A DNA stretch of 64,000 bases from the NCBI RefSeq assembly GCF_045124755.1, contig NZ_JBGVMK010000157.1. One strand, 5' to 3'. Shown in pieces: positions 54,203-62,837 of the stretch (its first letter is position 1; every line of letters starts with the position of its first letter). The notes below the pieces were generated by a model. It did no database searches. It had not been told where the DNA came from and worked only from the letters and a program-made list of their open reading frames with translations. This DNA comes from Succinimonas sp045124755. GTDB lineage: Bacteria; Pseudomonadota; Gammaproteobacteria; Enterobacterales; Succinivibrionaceae. Position numbers and translations under genes: made by a program.

Positions 54203-57061
54203 ATGACTAACAGAAGAAATAAACTTGGAGTGGCAGTCTGCGCTGCCATGTTTGCGGTTGCTTTGTCTGCCTGCGGCGGCGGTGGCGGCGGTGGCGGCGG
54301 TTCCGCAGTTGATAACTGGAATGAAACTACTGGTAAGACTGATACTGTTCACCGGTATGTTGATCCGGGTGATCCTGCTGTTGGCTGTGAGGTTGCTCCC
54401 CTGAACCTTATTGTAAAGGGTGATTTTTACGATCAGGTTTACGCTTACAGTTGGTGGGGTGAGCAGCAGCTTCTAGGCATATGGCCAGGTACAAAAGCTA
54501 ACAGACTGGATACCTGTCCTACGGCGACCATCTATACAGTTCCTCTTCCAGAAGAGTATGATCCAGAAGGTGCTTACCAGGTTATTGTCAATAATAACGA
54601 TAATGGAAAGAAGACCGGTGATGGTAATTTTTACAGTGAGAGCATGCCCTGTCTTCTGATGACCAGCGAGTCAGAGGCACATTTTGTGCCTGCCCGGGAA
54701 TGCGGTGTTGCAGTTGAGGGCGAGGAGTTTAACGATAGCTCCTATATTTACAATGCTAAGAACGATACTATTCTTCAGGATGGTGCAACCATTGAAATAA
54801 ATCAGGTTGATGGGGATGCCGATTCTGAATCTGTAAATATTTCTCTTCTGATGGCCGGTCCTGGCGTTACCGCCCAGACTCAGGGCAAATATTGGATTGG
54901 CGATGTTCATTTTGATGATGCCGCAGTTCAGGATACTGATGATTCCAGTGATCCTGAGGGCGGAGTGCCTTTTGTTAATGGCGAAATTATCAGTCTCGGC
55001 AAGAATGTCACTGTTGATGAAGGCCAGAAGAAGAGTACTAAGCTGACTGTTAAGTACAACGATGCCGTTTCCGTATTCAATGTGGTTAAAACCTATACCA
55101 AGAAAGATGCTGCCTGCCGGCTGGAAAAGTCCGAGGAAACTCTGGGCGCTATCTACTCCTCCGACAAGACAGTATTCCGCATCTGGTATCCGGGTTCTTC
55201 CAAGGTTTCTGTAAATGTGGACGGAACCGACTACGAAATGAAGCTGGCTAACGTTAAGTGCTATACTTCCGTTTACGAGGTTACTGTCGAAGGTGATCTT
55301 GACGGCAAGAAGTATCAGTTCTCTATTGACGGAGTGCCGGTGCGCGATCCTTACGGAAAGATGATCGCCTCTGACGGCATTGACAATACCGCAAACATTG
55401 TCATGGATATGTCCAAGACCGATCCCGAAGGCGGTTGGACTGCTGCTCCGGAACTGAAAAACCGTGTGGACTCCATTGTTTATGAAGTTCATGTTCGTGA
55501 CTTCACCATCGATGAGACCTCCAATGTTGATAAAAACAAGAGAGGCCGTTATCTCGGCATGGTTCAGTCCGGAACCACTTATAAGGGAGTTACCACTGGC
55601 ATCGATCATCTGAAGGAACTGGGGATTACCCACGTTCAGCTGCAACCGATTTATGATTATGCCACCTGTTCCAATGTGGATTCTCAGGATTCCAGCTGCT
55701 ATAACTGGGGTTATGATCCCTGGAATTACAATGTTCCTGAAACCCGTTATTCTTCTGCCTTTGGCACAACTGACTACAATACTAAGATCAGCGAAGTGAA
55801 GACCATGATTAACGAATTCCATAAGAATGGCATTCGAGTGATCATGGACGTGGTTTACAATCACACGTATAACAAGACTGTTTTTGATAAGATTTCTGAC
55901 AAGTACTATCTCAAGACTGATGTTACCGGATGCGGCAATACCGTTAACGGCGATGAGAATATGGTATGGACCATGATTCGGGACTCTATGGATTACTGGG
56001 TATCCGAATATCATATCGACGGATTCAGACTTGACTTGGTGGGAGCCTTCTCGATTAAGGACTTCTCTGATTGGGGCGAGTACCTGAACAAGGCGCATCC
56101 GGATGCAAATCTGGTTATCTACGGAGAACCATGGGCCGCTGATAATGATGCCGCTGAGAGTCAGATACAGAATCCTGTCCGTACCGGAAGAATTCATTTG
56201 CAGTCTGCTGACGCTCATGTGGGTGTCTTTAACAACAGAATCAGAAACTGTCTTAAAGGCTCCAGCGATGATGGTGATGCTCTTGGCTTTATTTTTGACA
56301 AGCTGAATAATGGCTGGGATGGTAATGGTACTGATGAGAACGACAAGGCCCTTGAAGGTAACAGAGAATGTGTCTTCATGGGTGTTACCGGAGGTGCCCG
56401 TCATAAGGATGCCAAGGGAACTGATATTTGGACCGCTCAGGGTTATACCAGTCCGGAACAGGTAGTCTCTTACGTCACCGCTCATGACAATCTGGCTCTT
56501 CGTGACAAGATTGAGGCTGCCGGTGTAACCGACCTAAGAGAAAAGTTGGCTCTTCAGGGCTACGCCAATGCCATTATTGCTGTAAGCCAGGGTATCGCCT
56601 TTATTCACGGCGGTGAGGAATTTGGCCGTACCAAGGCTGCTGCCGGTAAGGATATAGCCAATACCTACAACACCACTACCGGAGCCAATGACTTTAAGTG
56701 GGATCTCAAAGCCGGAGACTGGAAGACTCTGAGTGCAGCCTATGGTGCATTTATCAAAATGAGAAAGGATCACCCAGCTTTCCATATGACTACTGCCGAT
56801 GATATCTTCAACAACGTAACTCTGGATCCGGACAGTACCAACAGTGTGGTAATTGTTAACATCAATGGTGCTGCTGTAGGAGATTCCTGGAAAACGATCA
56901 AGGTTGTTATGAACAGTACCAAGGAATCTGTTCCGGTTAATGGTATTGACGGTATGGTCAAGGTGGTGAGCGGAGCTGATGTTGATAACGGCAGAGTTGA
57001 ACAGAACTCTTACGCATTGCCTCAGTCTGTATCCATATGGGCGGAAGTTCCTTTGAGCTAA
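54203..57061 (+). CDS. Type I pullulanase lipoprotein (second pullulanase)
   Basis: A 952-residue lipoprotein with lipobox LSAC (Cys24) followed by nine or so glycines. A WPG-type starch-binding module (LLGIWPGTKA) comes first, then the roughly 100-residue module shared with the MalS-like protein, an N-terminal beta domain (TVFRIWYPGSSKVSVNVDGTDYEM) and a GH13 core. The core has YNWGYDP (Tyr500), GFRLDLVG (Asp611), IYGEPW (Glu642) and TAHDN (Asp762). From the beta domain onward it is closely similar to the second half of the amylase-pullulanase fusion at 32870 (both share RGRYLGMVQ, GIDHLKELG, EFHKNGIRVIMDVVYNHTY). The two are therefore duplicates with different front ends. AAAGTGAG is a weak ribosome site. 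It is the last gene of the starch block. Confidence 0.9.
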   Translation: MTNRRNKLGVAVCAAMFAVALSACGGGGGGGGGSAVDNWNETTGKTDTVHRYVDPGDPAVGCEVAPLNLIVKGDFYDQVYAYSWWGEQQLLGIWPGTKANRLDTCPTATIYTVPLPEEYDPEGAYQVIVNNNDNGKKTGDGNFYSESMPCLLMTSESEAHFVPARECGVAVEGEEFNDSSYIYNAKNDTILQDGATIEINQVDGDADSESVNISLLMAGPGVTAQTQGKYWIGDVHFDDAAVQDTDDSSDPEGGVPFVNGEIISLGKNVTVDEGQKKSTKLTVKYNDAVSVFNVVKTYTKKDAACRLEKSEETLGAIYSSDKTVFRIWYPGSSKVSVNVDGTDYEMKLANVKCYTSVYEVTVEGDLDGKKYQFSIDGVPVRDPYGKMIASDGIDNTANIVMDMSKTDPEGGWTAAPELKNRVDSIVYEVHVRDFTIDETSNVDKNKRGRYLGMVQSGTTYKGVTTGIDHLKELGITHVQLQPIYDYATCSNVDSQDSSCYNWGYDPWNYNVPETRYSSAFGTTDYNTKISEVKTMINEFHKNGIRVIMDVVYNHTYNKTVFDKISDKYYLKTDVTGCGNTVNGDENMVWTMIRDSMDYWVSEYHIDGFRLDLVGAFSIKDFSDWGEYLNKAHPDANLVIYGEPWAADNDAAESQIQNPVRTGRIHLQSADAHVGVFNNRIRNCLKGSSDDGDALGFIFDKLNNGWDGNGTDENDKALEGNRECVFMGVTGGARHKDAKGTDIWTAQGYTSPEQVVSYVTAHDNLALRDKIEAAGVTDLREKLALQGYANAIIAVSQGIAFIHGGEEFGRTKAAAGKDIANTYNTTTGANDFKWDLKAGDWKTLSAAYGAFIKMRKDHPAFHMTTADDIFNNVTLDPDSTNSVVIVNINGAAVGDSWKTIKVVMNSTKESVPVNGIDGMVKVVSGADVDNGRVEQNSYALPQSVSIWAEVPLS

Positions 57062-57138
57062 GATCTGCGAATCAGGGCTGTTCAGGAGATTTTAGTACTG
57101 GACAGTTTTGAAAGGATTTTGTGTATCGTATAAATGAA

Positions 57139-57172
57139 AAATGGCGGGATTATATCCCGCCTTTCTGTTTAT
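57139..57172. terminator. Bidirectional terminator between pullulanase and argE
   Basis: GGCGGGA (57143-57149) and TCCCGCC (57155-57161) form a stem followed by TTTCTGTTT on the plus strand and by ATTTTTCATTT on the minus strand. Confidence 0.85.
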
Positions 57173-57221
57173 GCAGCTTTCAAAATCCTGAAGCACTCAT
57201 GAAATCCCGATTTCTTCTTTT

Positions 57222-58373
57222 TCAGAACATGTTTGTTTCCAACAGTTTTCTGAGAACTTCAAGAGCAGGTTCCGCTTCGGAAAGATTCAGATACTCATCA
57301 GGCTGATGCGCCATGTCGATGCTTCCGGGGCCCATTACCGCAGTGGCGGCAACGTCCTGAAAATACGTGGCCTCGGTGGCATAGTTAACGGCCACGGGTT
57401 CTCTCTCTGAAACCTCCCTGAGGAGATTCCGCATGGCCTCTGGAATTTTTCCGGCAAAGGCTTCTGTGGGGGGATAAGCATCCTCCAGCGTGATTCTTCC
57501 GGGATATTCGGCCAGCACCGGAGCCAGCGCTTCCCGGGTAAGCTTTCTGATAATATGGGAATCGGCCTTCGGCATCAGTCGCACCTCAAAAACCAGCTCG
57601 GCATGATCAGCAATTTTGTTAGGGGCATCGCCTCCTTTGATTTCACCGATATTCAGAGTGGGGCAGGGCACTTCAAAAAGCTCCTCCCGGGCGTACTCCC
57701 TGAGCTTTTCCTCCAGCCGGCAAAGCTCGGTCATGCATCTATGGAGGATTTTTATTGCTGAGAGGCCCTTGCCGGGATTTGAGGCATGGCCACCGATGCC
57801 GCTGCATTTGATTACTTGCACCAGCTGGCCCTTGTGCATTACCACCGGAACCATGGAGGTGGGTTCTCCGATGATTATCATATCAGGCTTTTCGGGAGCA
57901 GCGCTGAGGTGCTGGGCCAGGTGAATGGCGCCGTTCATGGTGGTTTCTTCGTCTGCGGTGGCCAGCACCCAGACAGGCTTTTGGAGTTTCGTGAGATCCA
58001 GAGAGAGCAGAGTTTCCATGACGAAGACAAAAAAGCCCTTCATGTCGATAACCCCAAGACCGTAAAGGCGATTGTTCCGGATTTCGGTTTGAAACGGGGA
58101 AGATGACCAGAGGTCGGTATTGGCCGGCACGGTGTCGGTATGTCCGGAAAAGGCTAGCCCTCCCGATCCGGCGCCGTATTTGGCAATCAGGTTGAATTTG
58201 TTCCGGGTTCCCGGAACAGGGATCTTTGCGGCGGAGAATCCCAGAGGAGTCAGCCAGGAGATCAGGAGATCGATGACCTTTTCATTGGAGACATCTTCTT
58301 CAGGCTTTTCGGAGCTGGAGGAGTTAATGGCAATGATCTCCCGGTATAGCTTTAAAAATCTTTCGCGGTTCAT
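57222..58373 (-). CDS. argE: Acetylornithine deacetylase
   Basis: ArgE removes the acetyl group from N-acetylornithine to give ornithine. The 383-residue M20 metallopeptidase has the first zinc-site motif SGHTDTVPA, the GLGVIDMKGFF segment with the bridging Asp, TADEETTMNGA with the catalytic Glu pair, IIGEPTSM, and the dimerisation part GIGGHASNPGKGLSAI. It ends with the PGSIDMAHQPDEYLNLS motif, whose His is a metal ligand. All ligands are present. It is divergent from argCBFGH, the gene order of E. coli, Vibrio and Shewanella, and the shared 292-nt gap holds two ARG boxes. Confidence 0.96.
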   Translation of the reverse strand: MNRERFLKLYREIIAINSSSSEKPEEDVSNEKVIDLLISWLTPLGFSAAKIPVPGTRNKFNLIAKYGAGSGGLAFSGHTDTVPANTDLWSSSPFQTEIRNNRLYGLGVIDMKGFFVFVMETLLSLDLTKLQKPVWVLATADEETTMNGAIHLAQHLSAAPEKPDMIIIGEPTSMVPVVMHKGQLVQVIKCSGIGGHASNPGKGLSAIKILHRCMTELCRLEEKLREYAREELFEVPCPTLNIGEIKGGDAPNKIADHAELVFEVRLMPKADSHIIRKLTREALAPVLAEYPGRITLEDAYPPTEAFAGKIPEAMRNLLREVSEREPVAVNYATEATYFQDVAATAVMGPGSIDMAHQPDEYLNLSEAEPALEVLRKLLETNMF

Positions 58374-58494
58374 GACAATTGGTACCTGTAAACAGTGTTT
58401 TCTTGAAGTCTCCGTGGGGAGGACACTGAAAATTTTACGTGTAAAAACGTTTTTGGGGCGGAAAAATCGCTTTTAAGGAGAACTTTTGCGAAAA

Positions 58495-58533
58495 AATACA
58501 TAATTATGCACTTTTCTTGCATAATTATGTAAT
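58495..58533. promoter_or_regulatory. Tandem ARG boxes (ArgR operator)
   Basis: Two 18-bp boxes (58495-58512 and 58516-58533), each centred on the palindrome CATAATTATG, are separated by exactly three bases, so their centres are 21 bp apart. This is the standard arrangement bound by an ArgR hexamer with arginine. The position between argE and argC would repress both directions. Confidence 0.88.
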
Positions 58534-58665
58534 AATATGCCCCTGTAAGAAGGGTAATTGCCGGATGTCTTTTTTATTAATCGCAAACAGGCGTAAAATC
58601 ATATGACGGACGGCGGCCGGCAAGTTTACCGCCATGACTTTCATCATCAAGACAGGAATGCAAGA

Positions 58666-59673
58666 ATGCTTAATGTTGCTGTAATAGGAGCCAGCGGCTA
58701 TGCCGGCGCGGATTTATCATTGCTGGTGGCAAAACATCCGGAATTAAAGCTGAACGGGGTTTATGTTTCTGAAAACAGTCAGGACGCCGGCAAAATTCTT
58801 TCAGATCTTTATCCCAGAATGCGCGGCTTTACCGATATTGAGCTAAAGCCCCTGAATGCTGACAATCTGGCGGATCTCAAGAAAAATAACGATATTGTAT
58901 GCCTGGCCACGGCTCATATTGTCAGCATGCGGCTGGTTCCCGAGCTGGTGGATGCCGGACTGACCGTTTTTGATTTGTCGGGAGCCTATCGGGTAAACGA
59001 TGCGGCGTTTTATCCGAAGTATTACGGCTTTGAGCATGAAAACCTGAAGTATCTGGAGGAGGCTGTTTACGGCGAGGCGGAGTGGAATGCCGATTTGATT
59101 AAAAAGGCCCGACTCATTGCCGTGGCCGGCTGCTATCCCACAGCATCTCTTACGGCTCTGAAGCCCCTGATGGCAGCCGGTCTGATCAAAGAAGGTTCCA
59201 TGCCGATTATCAATGCCGTTTCCGGTGTTACCGGTTCCGGCAGAAAGGCTGCTCTCACTAACAGCTTCTGCGAGGTCAGTCTTAATGCCTACGGCGTGTT
59301 CGGACACCGGCACCGTCCGGAGATCAGTCATCATCTGGGGACAAAGGTGCTGTTTCAGCCGCACCTCGGCAACTTCAAGAGGGGCATTCTGGCCACCATT
59401 TACGTCACTCTCAAGGACGGCGTGACCGATGAAATGATCTCTGCCGCCTATCACTCAAAATATGACGGATCCCGGATTGTCAGAATCGTTCCTAACTGGC
59501 CCGCCGTGAAGGATGTGGAGATGACCCCGTACTGCGATGTGCACTGGCAGCGGGAGGATGACGCTCTGGTGGTCTGTTCGGCCATTGACAATCTGCAGAA
59601 AGGCGCCGCTGCTCATACCATGCAGTGCATCAATATTCGTTTTGGTTTTGACGAGACCGTATCACTTCTTTAG
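58666..59673 (+). CDS. argC: N-acetyl-gamma-glutamyl-phosphate reductase
   Basis: ArgC reduces N-acetylglutamyl phosphate to the semialdehyde with NADPH. The 335-residue protein has the nucleotide-binding start NVAVIGASGYAGADL, the catalytic cysteine motif AVAGCYPTAS, GVTGSGRKA and FGHRHRPEI. The ATG at 58666 is used because MLNVAVIGASG is the family N-terminus and AGGA lies upstream; an earlier ATG at 58603 would add 21 unrelated residues. It is the first gene of argCBFGH, and argB follows after 9 nt. Confidence 0.97.
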   Translation: MLNVAVIGASGYAGADLSLLVAKHPELKLNGVYVSENSQDAGKILSDLYPRMRGFTDIELKPLNADNLADLKKNNDIVCLATAHIVSMRLVPELVDAGLTVFDLSGAYRVNDAAFYPKYYGFEHENLKYLEEAVYGEAEWNADLIKKARLIAVAGCYPTASLTALKPLMAAGLIKEGSMPIINAVSGVTGSGRKAALTNSFCEVSLNAYGVFGHRHRPEISHHLGTKVLFQPHLGNFKRGILATIYVTLKDGVTDEMISAAYHSKYDGSRIVRIVPNWPAVKDVEMTPYCDVHWQREDDALVVCSAIDNLQKGAAAHTMQCINIRFGFDETVSLL

Positions 59674-59682
59674 GAGCTTATT

Positions 59683-60462
59683 GTGGACAATGTTCTGATT
59701 ATCAAGCTGGGAGGAGCTCTCATAGAAAACGACGAGGCTCTTACTGCTCTTTACACCGGTATCAGGAATTATCTGGAAAAGAATCAGCGGCCCATCGTCC
59801 TGGTTCATGGCGGCGGCTGCCTTGTTGACGATCTTTTAAGCCGCCTGGGACTTAAGTCGGAAAAGAAGAACGGCCTCAGAGTTACCCCCTTTGATCAGAT
59901 TCCTTATATCACCGGAGCTCTGGCCGGCACTGCCAACAAGCTGATGCTGGCGAAGGCCAGGGAGCTCGGGGTAAATGCCGTGGGACTCTGTCTTACCGAT
60001 GGCGGCATGACCAGGGTTACACAGAAGGATCCCGAGCTTGGCGCCGTGGGCGATGCCGATGTGGGGGATCCGGCTCTTCTGGAGGTGCTGCTTTCCCGCG
60101 GCTACCTCCCGGTGCTCAGCTCCATCGGCATTACCGATGACGGCCGTCTCATGAATGTGAATGCCGATCAGGCGGCTGTGGCTTTGGCCATTTCCCTGAA
60201 GGCGGATCTGGCTCTTCTCTCTGATGTGGACGGCATTCTGGATCGGGACGGCAAGCTTATTCCGGAGATGACCTCCGGACAGGCGGATGCGCTGATATCT
60301 TCAGGGGTGATTTCCGGTGGCATGACTGTAAAGGTCAAAGCAGCTCTGGATGCCGCCCGCATTCTTAACAAGCCTCTCAGCGTGGCTTCGTGGCGCTATC
60401 CTGACAAGATTACCGCTCTGCTTAACGGAGAGGCCATCGGCACCAGGGTGCTTCCGGAGTAG
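59683..60462 (+). CDS. argB: Acetylglutamate kinase
   Basis: ArgB phosphorylates N-acetylglutamate. The 259-residue protein begins at GTG with TAGGAG upstream and shows LIIKLGGALIENDEAL, the LVHGGGCLVDDLL loop for the gamma-phosphate, ITGALAGTANKLMLAKA, NVNADQAAVALAISLKADLALLSDVDGIL and SGGMTVKVKAALDA. The short, E. coli-like form is normally not feedback-inhibited by arginine (knowledge of the family), so control would rest on ArgR and on the first pathway enzyme. Confidence 0.97.
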   Translation: MDNVLIIKLGGALIENDEALTALYTGIRNYLEKNQRPIVLVHGGGCLVDDLLSRLGLKSEKKNGLRVTPFDQIPYITGALAGTANKLMLAKARELGVNAVGLCLTDGGMTRVTQKDPELGAVGDADVGDPALLEVLLSRGYLPVLSSIGITDDGRLMNVNADQAAVALAISLKADLALLSDVDGILDRDGKLIPEMTSGQADALISSGVISGGMTVKVKAALDAARILNKPLSVASWRYPDKITALLNGEAIGTRVLPE

Positions 60463-60496
60463 TCGCTGCCAGAAATTAATTATTGCAGGTTGAATT

Positions 60497-61414
60497 ATGA
60501 AACATTTTTTAACAGGATTTGACTGGTCATCCGAGGATATGATGAATCTTCTGGATCTGGCCAGAGACATGAAGAAGGATCCCGCAAAATACCGCGCGGA
60601 TTTGCAGGGAAAGAGCATTGTAATTCTTTTTGAGAAGCCTTCGCTGCGTACCAGAACCACCTTTGACATCGCCATGAGCCGGCTGGGCGGGCATGCTCTT
60701 TATCTTGATCAGCAAAACGGCGCCATCGGGAAGAGGGAGACCGTCAAGGATTATGCCCGGAACCTTTCCCGCTGGACGGACGGCATCGTGGCCAGAGTTT
60801 TCCGGCATGACACCATTGAAGAGCTGGCCAAATACGGCACGGTGCCGGTGGTAAATGCCCTGTGCGATCTTTATCATCCCGGTCAGGCCCTGGCTGATTT
60901 TCAGACCATCAGAGAACATTACGATGACCTGAGCAAGGTGAAGCTGGCCTATTTCGGCGACGGTAACAATGTTACCAATTCTCTTCTCATAACCGGAGCC
61001 AAGCTGGGCGCTACCGTCACCGCGGTCTGCCCCAAGGGCTACGGTCCCGACGTGCAGATTTATGAAAAGGCTTTGGAGATCGCCGCCAGAACCGGCGCCA
61101 GATTGGCGGTAACCGATGATGCGGACGCCGTGATCGGCTATGACGTGGCCTACACCGATACCTGGGTATCCATGGGAGATGACACCCCTCTGGATGCGGT
61201 AAAGGCGCGCTACATGAAGTACCAGATCAATAAGGAGCTTTTAGATAAAACCGGGATTTCCTGGGTGCTGCACTGCCAGCCGGCTCATCGCGAATATGAA
61301 ATCACTTCTGAAATCATGGACGGGCCCATGTCTCTCGTTTATGATGAAGCAGAGAACCGCATGCACGTGCATGCTGCCATTTTAAGCACATTGCTCAATC
61401 AATCTAGGAGTTAA
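60497..61414 (+). CDS. argF: Ornithine carbamoyltransferase (variant motifs)
   Basis: ArgF makes citrulline from ornithine and carbamoyl phosphate. The 305-residue protein resembles the Shewanella/Vibrio-type enzyme: FEKPSLRTRTTFDIAM (carbamoyl-phosphate loop), LGGHALYLDQQNGAIGKRE, YFGDGNNVTNSL and the ornithine-binding DTWVSMGDD. Two usually fixed motifs differ: HPCQ is HPGQ (Gly129) and HCLPAHRG is HCQPAHRE (Gln261). The ornithine loop SMG argues against a transferase for acetyl- or succinylornithine, but the changes near the active site leave some doubt about kinetics. The 34-nt gap from argB and the 3-nt gap to argG fit the operon. Confidence 0.9.
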   Translation: MKHFLTGFDWSSEDMMNLLDLARDMKKDPAKYRADLQGKSIVILFEKPSLRTRTTFDIAMSRLGGHALYLDQQNGAIGKRETVKDYARNLSRWTDGIVARVFRHDTIEELAKYGTVPVVNALCDLYHPGQALADFQTIREHYDDLSKVKLAYFGDGNNVTNSLLITGAKLGATVTAVCPKGYGPDVQIYEKALEIAARTGARLAVTDDADAVIGYDVAYTDTWVSMGDDTPLDAVKARYMKYQINKELLDKTGISWVLHCQPAHREYEITSEIMDGPMSLVYDEAENRMHVHAAILSTLLNQSRS

Positions 61415-61417
61415 TAT

Positions 61418-62635
61418 ATGGCTGTAAAGAAAGTTGTACTGGCATATTCAGGTGGCCTTGACACCTCTTCCATCGTGCCCTGGCTGAAGGAAAACTATGA
61501 TAACTGCGAGGTTGTCTGCTTTGTTGCCGATATCGGACAGGGCGCTGACGACCTTGAGGGCATTGAGCAGAAGGCTCTCCAGTCCGGCGCCAGCAAGTGC
61601 GTTATCAAGGATCTCCGGGAAGATTTTGTAAAGAATTATGTTTATCCCACCATTAAGACCGGCGCTGTTTATGAAGGCTCCTATCTTTTAGGCACATCCA
61701 TGGCCAGACCGGTAATCGCCAAGGCCATGGTGGAGTGCGCTCTTGAGGAAGGCGCTGACGCCGTAGCTCACGGCTGCACTGGCAAGGGCAATGACCAGGT
61801 GCGTTTTGAGAGCGCTGTTGCCGCTCTGGCTCCCCAGCTTCAGGTTATCGCTCCGTGGAGAATCTGGAAGATGCGTTCCCGCGAGGATCTTCTGAACTAC
61901 CTGAGCGAGCGCAACATCCCCTGCAAGGCCACTCTTAAGAAGATTTACAGCCGCGATGCCAATGCCTGGCACATTTCTACCGAGGGCGGCGAGCTGGAGG
62001 ATCCGTGGAGCAAAGCCACTGATGCCGTGTGGACCTGGACTGTCAAGCCCGAGGAAGCTCCCGATACTCCGGAAGAGGTCAGCGTTACCGTTGAACATGG
62101 CGAAGTTACCGGGGTAAACGGCCAGAAGCTTTCGGCATACAACTGCCTTAAGACTCTGAACGAGATTGCTGCCAGACATGGCGTGGGCCGGGTTGACATT
62201 GTGGAAAACAGACTGGTGGGCATGAAGTCCCGCGGCTGCTATGAAACCCCGGGCGGCACCGTAATGATGGCCGCTCTGCGCGCCATTGACGATCTGGTGC
62301 TGGATAAGACCGTGCGTTCCTTCCGCAATAAGATCGCCGAGGATTTCGCTCAGCTTGTTTATGACGGACGCTGGTTTACTCCCCTGCGCACCGCTATTCT
62401 GGCTGCGGCCGAGGATATTGAGAAGGACTGCACCGGCGAGGTAGTGCTCAAGCTTTACAAAGGCAGCGTAACCGCGATTCAGAAGAAGTCTCCGCACAGT
62501 CTCTTCAATGTTGATTTTGCCACCTTTGGCGAGGATGAGGTTTACAACCAGGCAGATGCCGACGGCTTTATCCGTCTTTACTCTCTGCCGGCCCGCATCA
62601 GAGCCATTAATGCCAAAAATCAGAAGGCTGACTGA
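61418..62635 (+). CDS. argG: Argininosuccinate synthase
   Basis: ArgG joins citrulline and aspartate using ATP. The 405-residue protein starts with the P-loop-like PP motif KKVVLAYSGGLDTSSI and carries EGSYLLGTSMARPVIAK, HGCTGKGNDQVRFE, TEGGELEDPW, and GRVDIVENRLVGMKSRGCYETPGG. It is the short (type I, about 400-residue) form found in most bacteria and in Vibrio, not the E. coli long form. Confidence 0.97.
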   Translation: MAVKKVVLAYSGGLDTSSIVPWLKENYDNCEVVCFVADIGQGADDLEGIEQKALQSGASKCVIKDLREDFVKNYVYPTIKTGAVYEGSYLLGTSMARPVIAKAMVECALEEGADAVAHGCTGKGNDQVRFESAVAALAPQLQVIAPWRIWKMRSREDLLNYLSERNIPCKATLKKIYSRDANAWHISTEGGELEDPWSKATDAVWTWTVKPEEAPDTPEEVSVTVEHGEVTGVNGQKLSAYNCLKTLNEIAARHGVGRVDIVENRLVGMKSRGCYETPGGTVMMAALRAIDDLVLDKTVRSFRNKIAEDFAQLVYDGRWFTPLRTAILAAAEDIEKDCTGEVVLKLYKGSVTAIQKKSPHSLFNVDFATFGEDEVYNQADADGFIRLYSLPARIRAINAKNQKAD

Positions 62636-62642
62636 GAGAGCT

Positions 62643-62663
62643 GCGGGATTATGCTGATCCCGC
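62643..62663 (+). other. Hairpin in the argG-argH gap
   Basis: GCGGGAT/ATCCCGC stem seven bases after the argG stop, with no direct U-tract. The 202-nt gap to argH is unusually long for this operon and may hold a processing site, partial terminator or second promoter; nothing firmer can be read. Confidence 0.35.
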
Positions 62664-62837
62664 GCGCGGCAGTATAGCGTTTTTTAATAGGCTCAGGATT
62701 TCCCTGGGCTTATTTTTAATCAGCAGAGATTTTTTAGGAAGCAATGATTGCGGTCATTGCTTCAGGATCAGGAATGCGGGATCGGTGTTTCCTGATATTT
62801 GCGTATCATTGGCAATTACGTAAAAGAGGATAATTCT

